A stretch of 64,000 bases of DNA from Dichetophora obliterata (lineage: Eukaryota > Arthropoda > Insecta > Diptera > Sciomyzidae): the NCBI GenBank assembly GCA_963920525.1, contig OY986437.1, positions 57,493,330 to 57,557,329 of the forward strand. The letters run 5' to 3'. Of this stretch, positions 23,057 to 35,100 are shown in pieces. A program made the position numbers and the translations under genes. The first letter of the stretch is position 1; the number at the start of each line of letters is the position of its first letter. Below the pieces are notes generated by a model that saw only the letters and a program-made list of their open reading frames with translations, was not told the DNA's origin and ran no database searches.

Positions 23057-23482
23057 GAGGCTGTTCAGACTTGCCTCAAATGAGGCGACTTACTTGCCTC
23101 ATTTTGACATAAGTTAGCTATCAGGTGTTCACACACAAACTATTGCCTCACTTTGAGGCTGCATCATTTTGGCGTTTATTGTTTTTTTTCGTTTGTTTTC
23201 TTTTGAATTATTAAATGCTCAAGTGTTAACAATTTACAAAATATTAATTTACGAACAACAATGAATTACAAAATTAATTCGCTCCAGAACAGAAACAGAA
23301 AGAGTAAAAATTTCAACATAACAAACTTAACGCTGACGTACGTCAAAATAAGTCGCAAAATTTTTAAAATTTTTAAAATTCTTGCCTCACGTAACATGTC
23401 ACCATCCCGCTTTTCCCTTTGCCTGTAGACGTCAAAATGAGGCAAGTGAGTCGCCTCATTTGAGGCAAGTCTGAACAGCCTC
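23057..23482. mobile_element. MITE with GAGGCTGTTCAGACTTGCCT ends
   Basis: The first about 54 bases match the reverse complement of the last about 54 almost exactly (GAGGCTGTTCAGACTTGCCT, then AAATGAGGCGACTTACTTGCC against the right arm). The 426-bp interior has no coding content. A TA on each outer side one base away could be the target duplication, but this is not certain. Confidence 0.85.
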
Positions 23483-23972
23483 TTAGTCACCAATTTTATT
23501 TTAAACCTTTTTATATTTTATGTCATTTCATATTATATCATATGTTTTTTTAATTTGTAGAACTTCATATTATTCGTATATATTAAGGTTTAATATAATT
23601 CATACATATTGCCTATTAAGATTTTTTTTGCATTATTTATTCATATGATTTGTATTAATTAAATTTTTAATACTTAATTTTTTTTAGTTTTTATTAAAAT
23701 TTTAATTATTCGTATATATTGAAATTTTATTATATTGAAATTAAAATAAAAAAAAAAACAACTATCTATTCTGCATAGAATCTTTCTGGAGAAGCAGAAT
23801 GTTTATTTTGCCACTGCAAGCAAACTAATATAATTTATATACTTATAATAAAATGCTGGAGCTTTGATGTTGACATAGAAGAAATAATGAACAATACCGA
23901 TGACTAAAATTTAAAACAAAAAATAAACACATATAGCAGTATAAACATACAAATTTGCAAATCTAGATCAAG

Positions 23973-24142
23973 GCTCATTTATAAGGTTGTGGTACTTGAG
24001 AGCGAGCTCGGTCGAACTGTCAGAATGGATGAAAAGAAATCAAGAAAATGAATGCATAGAACAAAGAAAAGCACAGTGACAGTTCAAGCAAAGGCGGAAA
24101 AAGAGTGCATTTCTCTCAAGTGCCATAACCTTATAAATTAAC
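23973..24142. mobile_element. Short MITE with TTTATAAGGTT ends and a possible 10-bp TSD
   Basis: ATTTATAAGGTTGTGGTACT pairs with ATTTATAAGGTTATGGCACT on the opposite arm, and both continue TTGAGAG. The 10-mer CTAGATCAAG at 23963-23972 recurs at 24143-24152. A 9-11 bp duplication is typical of Mutator-like elements. The whole element is only about 170 bp. Confidence 0.72.
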
Positions 24143-24189
24143 CTAGATCAAGATAATTGTAACAACTATTTTGCTCATTAATTTCAAGA

Positions 24190-24310
24190 GCACACAGGCA
24201 GGCAGAAAGGCGCAGGAAAACTATGTGAACAAGAGAGAAAAAAGTTATTTCCATTTCGTTTCTTCGCAGAGCACTACCTGTGCCTGCCTGTCTGCCTGCC
24301 TGCCTGTCCG
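24190..24310. repeat. CCTG/CAGG microsatellite pair
   Basis: CAGGCAGGCAG at about 24197 and CCTGCCTGTCTGCCTGCCTG at about 24285 are inverted relative to each other and bracket about 90 bp. This is simple-sequence DNA with hairpin potential. Confidence 0.5.
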
Positions 24311-24681
24311 CTTCGGCGCTCACTCTGTTTGTAACCTAAGTCAGTATGCTCTGAGCGTTCATGCGGCAAGGGTGTTGCTCGCTGTCTTATTTATGAATGT
24401 ACATACAAATTTTTATAATGTTTCTAATTCAAGTCTATTATTAAAATTAAAAAAAACATTAATACATTCTACTCAACACTTTTACCTTTTTTGCTTTTTT
24501 CTGTCTAGCGAAAAACAAACACAAAAATAAAACGTTGTATTGAAAAATCAACACTCGACAATATTTTATTGCACCAAATGGTGCGAGAGCTTTTAATAAC
24601 TTCTTGTTTCAGTGTAAAGCTGTGCACTCGGAAAGCTATCTTTGTTGTTGTTTGAACTCTCTGTTGATGACCACTGCTTTA

Positions 24682-25186
24682 CACACTGTCTCCACTTACA
24701 ATATTTGATTGCATGCGAACTGTCAAATTGAATTTCATGATATCCAGATTTCATGCTATAATATTTAGGTTGGCACTTCATCTCATAAAATTTCATATTG
24801 GAATTGTTTGTAAAAAATTATTAAATTAATTAATAATTCTAAATTAATTAATAATTAATAGTTAAATTCATAATTCCTTTCATTCGCCATTTTATTTTAT
24901 GTTTTTTCACTCTTTTAATGCTTTTGCAATATTTTTTGCTTGAAAAGTTCTTAAAAATACACACACTTACATATTTTACTGAAAAGTGACAGCTGATCTC
25001 ATGAAATATATCTCAAGAAGTATTTCAAGAGATAAATAAATTTCTTAAGTAAAGAGATAAATATGAACAATTTCATGATATGAGTGGTCTACACTTGAGA
25101 TATATATAATATGTATAGATGTATATCATGAAATTCAATTTGACAGTTCGCATGCAATTAAATATTGTAAGTGGAGAGACACTGTG
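24682..25186. mobile_element. Inverted-repeat element with CACA(G)TGTCTC ends
   Basis: The left arm (CACTTACAATATTTGATTGC, then ATGCGAACTGTCAAATTGAA) matches the right arm in reverse complement over about 60 bp with few differences. It is 505 bp in length, AT-rich and non-coding. It ends about 600 bp upstream of the first supported Ipk1 ATG, so it may bound the promoter region of that gene. No target duplication was found. Confidence 0.8.
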
Positions 25187-25790
25187 TCACACTCACTTAT
25201 AAAGAGGCGACTTCTTCGGTACTCCCAATATGAGCTCGTGTTGTATGAATATCATCCATAAAAATTGACTTTCACACAATTCTATAGTTAGTCTATAGTT
25301 AGTATTGTCTATAAGCTGCTCAGATGACATTAATCGTTCATCTAGTCTAACTTAAAGCTAGAGCATAGTTTACTTCAGGCCAAGCATCAAATACCAAGCT
25401 CCGCTCCTGTAATTTAACCCTACAAATACTTTTCGGGACCTTACACTTTTTGTTTTGTTTTTATTTAACCATCCTCCCCGCCTCTCTCACCCACATGTTT
25501 ATTAGACAATTTGTTGCTTCTACATATTATCTTGCTTACTAATCTGTTTATCTACCAACTTAAGTCCGCTTCCAAAAATCCACACAGCCCTTGTGTTCAA
25601 AACAAAATAAAACAAAAAATAAAATTTACAATAAAAAAATATAAAAACTAACTGAACATGACTTCAACCAAGTTTGACTGGTCTAACTTTCAGTTCCAAT
25701 ATTTCAAATGACATAGTTTTCCATGACGAAGAATCAGTTGAAACCAACAAAGCAAATCAGAGTCGTCCAGCAAGTAGCAGCAAACAAAAT
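25187..25790 (+). other. Upstream region of Ipk1 (5' UTR or promoter not resolved)
   Basis: A TATA-like CTTATAAAGAGG lies at about 25197. In the frame of exon 1 the sequence is open back to 25662 but contains no ATG before 25791. The ATG at 25658 is in another frame and stops within 20 codons. Splice-acceptor-like words TCTAACTTTCAG (ending 25693) and CTCGATCTTTGCAG (ending 25886) raise the possibility of an upstream first exon. Confidence 0.4.
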
Positions 25791-26109
25791 ATGAAGGACG
25801 ACATCAACGCCAAGTCCACTGCCGACGACAGTTGTCAGCAGCGCCAACATGACCACGGAAGCGCAACATTCTCTCGATCTTTGCAGCTGGCGGTGGCTCT
25901 GGGCATGGATTTCAGCCAAATTGAGTTGAGGTATCGCGCTGAGGGGAATGCAAATTTGGTGCTTGCATTGCCGCAATTTAGAAAAGTTTTGCGTTTGCCA
26001 AAAGTGAGCATCAACGATGACGACAACGACAACGACGACATACCAAAACAGCACCAAAGTACTTCCGGCATGGTGGTGCAGCAGCAAAACCGGCTGCTAG
26101 GAGCAAAAG
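25791..26109 (+). CDS. Ipk1: Ipk1 exon 1 (start codon to phase 1)
   Basis: This exon encodes a variable N-terminus and then the start of the kinase fold. RYRAEGNANLVLALPQFRKV is the nucleotide-binding strand-turn of the family and is followed by LRLPK. A run of Asp/Asn (NDDDNDNDD) follows. The donor is AAAG|GTGGGT. The conserved region begins at about 25912, so an ATG at 25905 would already give a compact enzyme. The ATG at 25791 is the first in frame. Confidence 0.85.
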
Positions 26110-29100
26110 GTGGGTTTGTTTAATTCTGGAGGGAATGGGCCCGGTATATAGTTGGTAGCCAGCAGAGTGGTGCCAACTAAAATGCAAAGTTGGCTTAAAT
26201 AACAGCAACTGATTTTAAAACTGATTTGTTGGGTTGTAATGGTTTTTGTTTTCATTGTTTTTTTTTTTTGTTGTAATTCTCTACAGGAAGCAAGCAACAC
26301 AATGTGTTGGCTTCCATCGGAGTCTTAACTATGTCGGATTATGTGGGTTATATTGATGTAGTGCGACGTCTTTTAGGAAACGAGTTTATTTTCGAAGCGG
26401 AAATCATTGAAATACCCTGTGTGGAGCAAAGAAAGTGGATCAACGAGACGATACGTCCATTTCGACCAGGTAAGTTTGGTAAATTAGGGTATTCTAAGAG
26501 TAAAGACATGAATGTGAGTGTTAAGTGAATGTTCGTGTGAGTGTCCTTTTTTGTGTTATCTGCTTAAAATGTTCTTGATTTTAAAGAGTGGAAGAGAAGA
26601 GATACATAGGAAGAGAGAGAGAATGAAAGAGAGGGAGAGAGAGAGAGTAAAGAGGGAAGGAAGACTATGGATAGACTTTACTAATTAATTCAGTAAAAAA
26701 TGTATCTTAAGCACAAATATGGGTTCAAATTGATGCAAACATTGGCGGGATTTGTTCCAGCGACCTGAATTTTGGCACACATAAAATACGTTTAATGAAC
26801 AAAATTAATTCAACAATTTAAATTTATTTCTCTCTCCATACAAAAAGATGAAATTTTATTAATTAGATTGTTTGCGAAATATATTCTACCAAAATACATA
26901 TTACAATAAAACTTTTATGAAAGACCTTTAATAAAATTGTAGGACTAGTATTTAATATTAATTAAACAAAAACTTGAAATGTGTTTTTAAATAACTTCTT
27001 AAAACCTAAATGTCTAGCCGTATATTTTGAAAGTGGAATACGTAAATTTTGCAAAAAAATCAAAATGATCAAAAGATCAATTTAAACTCAAAATAGATCA
27101 ATTAGAATTCAGAAATTACATCCAAAGTTAAAAACAGATAATATGATATTTAGAATTTTGAAATGAAATTCTAAATCGATCAATTAAAATTCAGAAAAGA
27201 TAAACTACAATTAAGAAAATGTACATCAAATGAAATTTAAAAATTTAATTTGAAATTCAGAAAAGATCAATTGATATTAAAAAAACCATTTGAAATTATT
27301 TATTATGCATATGTTGATAGTATTGTAACGATGTGGGATCAAAATAATTGAATTGTAAATTAAAATTAATTTTTTAAACGTAGATTCATTTTGTCTGAGC
27401 TTCAATTCTTCAAAAATCAATAATAATAATAATTCAATTAAGATATTATTAAGTTTGGAGTTAATGAATTCTTAGTTTCTAAGACAGTATGCCACTAATT
27501 TCCAATTATATATTGTACTATAAAAGAAATTATTCTTAATGTACTAATTACTATCGGAATAAATCAAATCAATATCAAATCAAATCAATTGATTTTTCTG
27601 AAATTCAATTAATCTACTCTAAATTTCATTTGATCTACTTTGAATTTCTAATTGAATTCTGAATTTAAACAAATCTATTCTGCACTTTAAATAGTCTTTC
27701 TTGATCTTCAATTGGTCTATTCTGCATTGCAAATGATTTTTCTGAATTTAATTTAATCTATTCTGAATTTGAATTGATCGTTTTTGCTTTTTTTTTTTTA
27801 ATCTATTCTATATTTTACTTGATCAATTCTGAATTTTACTTGATCTATTCTGAATTTTAATTGATCTATTCTGCATTTCAAATAGAATGATGGAATTGTG
27901 TTGATGCTATCTGATTTTCAATTGCTTTGTTCTGAATTTTAAATGAAATTTCTGAATTTCGAAGGAAATTTATGCATTTCATTTGATCTATTTAGATTTT
28001 TAAATGAAATTTTGAATTTTTATTGATCTATTTTGAATTTTAATTTCTAAATTTCAATTAATATGTAGATTTTATATGATTTAAATACAAATTTTAAATG
28101 TTTGATTGTCTAAATCATTAAATACAATTTCTAGTTGTTTGATTCTAGTATCAAACATTTAGAATTTGTATTTAAAATCAAGTATGATTCAAACTATCAA
28201 ACATTTAGAATTTGTATTTAAATCATATAAAATCAACATAATAAATAACAAGGTCATTTAGAAAAAACTTTAATCAAATGGTAGAGCACTACCAAACAGA
28301 AACACGCTGAAAATATATCAGCAAAAGTCTAAAAATAACTTCAGTAACCATGCTTTGTTAGTGGAAGACTTTCAGCAGACTGTTGGATTCCATAATAATA
28401 ACATAAGCATAAAGACTAAAGTAAAGCAAATATACAACAACAAATGTGACAGTAATAGACCCCTGCCGTGTATGCTTAATTCTACGGTGCTCCATCGCGT
28501 GGGGCCGAAATATTGCGTCGGTCAACGCCCCTTTGAGAATTCAAAGGTACCAAAATAGTTTCATGCTATGATGACATGTCACAACCCTTGGTAGGGGTGG
28601 AGGCCTATCTAAAACCTCCAGCCACCACGATCTCCCCGAAGGGCCAACCCAATCAGTCAACCTGGCACATGCCAAGGGGCTACTGACTGCCCCTGGTACC
28701 AACTTTTAAGTCTTTGGTCGGACTTAACAAATGTGACAATATGAAATGGGAGAAAAACTGAGAAATTGACACTTAAAATCTCATCGCCTCTGTGGGAAGA
28801 TTTCTGATAAAGCCTTTAGCAAGGCCGAAATTGCAATAAAATCGTCTAGTGATTTTTCCCTTTTCATATTGAAAATACGTTGTTGCTGTTTCTTTGGAAA
28901 GATTCATTAGAACAATTAATTGTTCTAACTTTGACCTAAAGCTCAATAAACGATTTTAAACTATCAAACAACTAGAATTTGTATTTAAAATCCAGTATGA
29001 TTTAAACTTTCAAACATTTAGAATTTGTATTTAAATCATATAAAATCAACATAATAAATAACAAAGTCATTTGGAAAAAATTTTAATTTCAATTAATATT

Positions 29101-32100
29101 TTCTGAATTTCAGTTGATTTATTCTGAATTTCAATTGATCTGTCTTCATTTTTATTTTTCATTCTTTATTTTAAAGAGAATTTCTGAATCAAATTTGATC
29201 TATACTTAATGAAAATTGATGTATTCTTAACTTCAGATAGATTTCTCAATTTTAAATTATCTGTTCTGAATTTCAGTTAATTTTTTTTTAACTTTAAATC
29301 GAATTTCAAATAGAATTTCTGCATTTTAATTGATCTACTCTGAATTTGAATTGATATTTTCTAAAATACATTTTAGATAATGTATCAATCAATAAATGAG
29401 TTTTATAAATAAACATAGATAAGGGCGTAGGCAGGATGAAAATTAAGGGGAAAAGACCTTAAATTTTTTTCACCATTTCTTTCATGAGTGGTTACGAGTC
29501 AATGAAAATAGGAGTAGTTCAAAATGAATGTTTGATGTCTTATTACCTGATGTTTTTATATATCATATAAAAACATATAATCGGGCTAAATAGGAAAAAG
29601 TTTTTCTGCTAAGGTATATCAAATAAAGTAAATCAAATAAAGCTACGTTTATTGAATTAGTGTTAAATTCATTTTAAAATGTATTATGCTTAAAAAATAA
29701 AATCCACAAAAATTTGAAAAACTCAAACTAAGGAAAACTCAAACTAAGGAAAACTCAACAAAATAATATAAAAAAATTAAAATAAAGTAATAAAACGAGA
29801 ATTAAGTGCAAAAACACAAACTACGAAATACCAAACACACTGCTCCAACTCACAGAGTTAGCGCTGACTGCTAAACATGATATAATCATTTGAAAAGATA
29901 GCCGTGACAGTTTTTTTGCGATTGGTAGTTGTCAAAAGCAGCTAAAGGAGTTGTAGTTTGCTGCTGTTGACCAGCTATGTGCTGATTTTTAGCTTTTCTT
30001 TGATTCATTAAATTTGTTCGCTAAGTTAATTGGAATGTTATTAGTTTGCTGCGATTGACTGACTAACAATGTTTAAGTCGTTGTTTATTTCTACACATTT
30101 CTTTGATTAATTGCATGAACAGCTAAATTTGACAACTACACACCGCCGCTCGTGAGAAAAAAGCTAGTCTACGCTACTACCTTGTCAAATAATTATATCA
30201 TGCTGCTAACCATATGGCAGCTCTTGTCAACCTGAAATGCCATTGTAGTTTCAAATAAAAAGTCTTCTACGATTCACGTTCCACTGGCAATAGCCGAGCG
30301 GGTTAACACTTTGCTTGTTTTGTTTTAGGTATTTTAAATTTGTTACTTTTTCGTGTGATCCGATATAGTGTCAAAAAACGGAAGTGGGAAATATTTTGAG
30401 CCAGTTCGATATCGGCAATTTCCAGATTTATTCGGTTACTACCGATACTCAAACTTACAATAAAAACGGTATTAAAAACGGTTATTTTCATTTTTGTATA
30501 ACGAAAAATAAAATAAAAATGTTCTTATTATCTACTCCACTTGAGGCATACGCTAACCGGCTTGGATAAAATTATACAATATCGCTTTAAAAAACTGATT
30601 TGTTTTGGACTTTTCCAGCACTTGGTTCAAAGAAAAAGGTGAAACCACACATTAAAAAAGGATCACAAATAGAAACTACTAAGAAAGCCATCGATTAAAT
30701 AAAAAATCTCAGATTTAGGGGGGAAACTTCCCCTTTCCCCTGCCTACGCCCTTGTACTTAGATCAAATTCCAAATAGTATGAAATATAATTTTATCTATG
30801 ATTTTTGACTGGTAAAAAATATGTTGATAAGATTTGAACATGAATTATTTTGGAACATTATTCTTCACTGGATATTTACTAGGTAAATACTTCTTTTACT
30901 AGGTAAATAGTTCTTTTACTCTTATTTTTATCGTTACCTTCTTTTCTATTTTCTTTTTTTTTTTCTCTTAACTTAAACAAATTAAAAATTGATTTAATTG
31001 TTTCTTAATTGTTTGCTAATTTTTTCCAGTATAATTTTTTAATTTTATTTAAACTATATGTATAATATAAATGTAATGTATTAATTTAATTTCACTTAAT
31101 TCAAAATGTGTCTTGTTTTTAGAATTTGTTCTATAAAAGAACATAGTTGTTTTTATACTTTTAAAATAAAGACCCAATTTAAATTTCGTAAAAAAAATTC
31201 AAAAGATAAAAAAAATTCCAATTCTATAGATCGATCGATTAGTGTCTCTAACTTTTAAGGACAAATGGTAGATATTTCTCCAAGGAATTCAATTAGGGTT
31301 TTGTTTTGTCCGATGTAGGAAAATTTGTTCTATATCTCAAATGAAGTCAACCGTTTTTCTAAGTTTTAATATATGTACTATGATGGGCCGATTAGATGAA
31401 ATTATGTTTGCACAAATTTTCCCTATTAGAGGACAAAAAAAGGATTCCATATATATATTTCTTTCTATATATATATATTTCTTCTATATAAATATATATT
31501 TCGGGGCGTATTTCTTCACCGTGAAATAAAACGTACTCCCCTCATTTGACTTTAATGCAATTGTTTAACATTTTGTACTGGAGCCCCATAATAATTCGTT
31601 TTTTTGGAAATCTGATACCAAAATAAAATGGCTTATATCGTGGCTTATAAATCTCACTTTGCAACATTTTAATGAAATATGAACATACAGTGACACATAT
31701 TCGTATAAACGCACTCTTAATTTTAAATTTGCTACCTTCTCTCTCTTTTATTAATGCATTTTTCAAAACAAATTCAAACTCATATTGTTCACTAAACTAA
31801 CGGAAATTTGTACTGAGTGCAAAAAGCTGTTTTCGTTGTTGTTATTTTATATAAATCAGTTCAGTTTAAATATTTTACTAAAAACAAGAACACATTCCTT
31901 TAAACGCACCTGAATAAGGAGGTCGAAAATATATTAGTGGTTTAAAGAAATAAGTATTTTCTTGTATTTAATTAACAATTGGTAAGTTTTGTTTAATTTA
32001 AATGTGAAAATATTTTCTTAATGATATTTTTTTAAGATTTTATCAAAATGCCAAAGTGAAAATACCTCAATGACACAGGAAAAGTCCAAAGCAACCTGTA

Positions 32101-35100
32101 CCATAAAGAGGGTTATTCAAATCAGGAAATTGGGCGGAGACTAGGAAGATCAGAAGCAGTCGTCCGCTCTTTTTTAAAAAACGGTGTTAATTATGGAGTA
32201 AAAAAATCCACGAAAGGCAATCGAAAACTGAGTATTCGCCAAGTTAATCAAATTAGGAAGGAAGCCACCACAAGTTTTTTTGAACTCAACTCAAATAAAA
32301 GAAAAATTAGATCTTCCAGTGACAACGAGGCACATTGCACACATTTTACGTAACTCAGATAACGTTAAATGGAAAAAACCGGTGAGCAAGCCTGTGTTGA
32401 AGCCGCATCACAAAAAGGCGCGCTTAGACTTCGCCCAAAAACACATGCAATGGTCAACTGAGTGGGACAATGTTGTGTTTTTCGACGAAAAAAAATTTAA
32501 CTTAGATGGCCCAGACTCTTACAGCCGTTATTGGCATGATTTGCGAAACAATGACGTACGTATGTCAAAAAGAAACTTTGGTGGTGGCAGCGTTATGGTG
32601 TGGGCGGCATTTTCATCTAGAGGTAAAGCAAATATCTGCTTTGTGCCGCCCAAAATGAATTCTAAAAAATACACGGAATTGTTGGATGATGCTCTCATTT
32701 CATTTTTGGATGATAAAATGGATGAAGACAGTATTTTTCAACAGGATAATGCTGCCATTCACGTTTCTAAAGAGGCATTAAAGTGGTTTGAAGAGCACAA
32801 CATCCCACTTATGAAATGGCCTGCATGCAGTCCCGATTTGAATCCGGTGGAGAATCTTTGGGGATGCATATCACGCAAAATCTATGGACAAAAAGCCCAA
32901 GGACACCTTTACAAAACCGTGCTAGAGCTCAAGTAGGCCATTAAGGAAGCTTGGGAAGATTTAGATCGTCAGTTGCTGGAAAATTTAGTGAAGTCGATGC
33001 CGAATCGTATATTTGAAGTTATAAATAAAAATGGTGGACCAATTAATTATTGAAAATTAAATAAATACCCATTCCTATTGAAAATTAAGTTGATGCGTTT
33101 AAACGAATATGTACTTGTTTTAAGTAAAATATTTAAACTGAAATGATTTATATAAAACAACAACAACGAAAACAGGTTTTTGCACTCAGTACAAATTTCC
33201 GTTAGTTTAGTAAACAATATGAGTTGGAATTTGTTTTGAGTAATGCATTAATAAAAGAGAGAGAAGGTAGCAAATTTAAAATTAAGAGTGCGTTTATACG
33301 AATATGTGTCACTGTACAGTGAATATGAACACAGTGAAGTAGTTCGAGAGAAGAAACAAAAATGTTTGAAAAATAACAAAAAAGTCAAAATGAGGAGAGC
33401 AACGCCGTAGATTTGAGGGGATCAGGGGGTTCAAACCCCCCTTAGCAATTAAACATTTTTTATATATTAAATAAAAGCATAGATATTCCAAATTATTTAA
33501 TTACCATAACATGAAGATAAATTGAAAATTGTTCAATATACATGCTTAGTTTGTTAAGCAGACATTAAGTTAAATATAATACAATATCAATGGTTTTCTT
33601 AATTGTTTTCCTATGTATTTTTGCTTACGTACTATCGTTTGCAGAACGTATACATATAAATTGAACAAAATTCTAAGCCAGTCTGTGAAATTCAAATGAT
33701 GATAAGCAATGCTTCATTGTTTGTTAAATTACACTGTAGGTAAATTTTCAACTTTTGAAAAGACACAAAAAAACGCTGTGACACATAAACTTCATTTTCG
33801 GTCGTAGAATTTAGTGGCATATTCAGTTTTTTCAAATCAGGTCAAATTCTCGAGATATCCAGATTTTTGTTATTTGACCATCATTTGACCTTCATTTCAA
33901 AATTTTTGTATAGTACTTTTTATTGTTTTATCGCAAATACCTCCAACGTGAAAATCAAGGATAAGCAATTTTGACCAAATTTGAATGTTAAACGTAAAAT
34001 CTTTAAAAAATCTTAAAAATTTTTTACTCAAATTTGTATTTTTATAATTAGATTAAATTCCGAAACTTTAAGCAAAATCGTAGGTGGTAAGAATTTTTGT
34101 TCTCCAAAAATAAGAAAAATATAACTAAATATGGGTCTAAAAGTGACTAAATTTCGATCGCAAATATTTCGAGATTTTGATCTGATTGGGAAAAACTTAG
34201 TATGCCACTAAATTCTACGACCAAAAAATAAGTTTATGTTCTCGGCATCATCGTGTGTCTTTTCGACGTCCCTACAGTGTTATTAAATGAACGTAAAAGT
34301 GAATTTCTTTTGTACATTTTTCAGTTTCACGATTTCTTAAGCTGTGTGTGAGTATCGCAAAGTGGTTTTGAAAAAAATGTTCTCCTCAAATTCTAGCGGT
34401 GACAATTCGTGAAAAGAAAAAAGTTGACCGAGTCTTTCCTTCAAAATAAACCTGCACTGTTGGAATTCTTGGAATAAATTTTAATGCAAACAAAGTATTA
34501 CAGAGATTTTTAATACAAAAAGTATTAAATTCAATAATTCTCATGCAATTTCATTCAAAATTTAAAATTTTTAAATGTATTTTGTTTTACATTTTAACCC
34601 TTGGACAAACACATGGTTCTGGCCAGGCATATTTCAATTTTGAGCGTTAATTAAACATACTTCTAGTTTAGCTAGATACCTGTATTTTCCGGTAGCCGCC
34701 TAAAATATTGTTGGCTTTCTATTTTAAAAAAAATTCGAAATTATCGTTCCAACACGAAGAAAACTGCAAAAAAGTCTCCCTTGAACAAACACATATGCCT
34801 GGCCAGACCCCTATACAATTTGTATGAAATAAATTATTGTAACACACATTTTGGGTTATTTTTCTGCAAATACAATGCAGATTGTTGTTTCCAGGTATTT
34901 TTTTATACTTTGGGTTGTTTTATGTGAATTCAATGCAGATGTTTGCTTCCAGGTAGTTTTTGTGTTCATTTTTCTCTTATTTCTTTCTTTCGTTTGTGAT
35001 TTTGGTTTTGAGTTCAGTTAGTTTATTATTGAATGCTGAACATACAACATCGACAGTCCGAAATATAAATTTTTTGTGCGGAAACTAAAGTGAAATTATT

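Noticed and set aside
30280..30310. ATAGCCGAGCGGGTTAACAC as a tRNA-Ser/Leu gene start
   Set aside because: Only an A-box-like word is present; no B box or cloverleaf follows.
33395..33470. GGGGGTTCAAACCCCC palindrome as an element end
   Set aside because: A perfect short palindrome next to a GCCGTAG word, but no partner end was found nearby, so an element cannot be defined.
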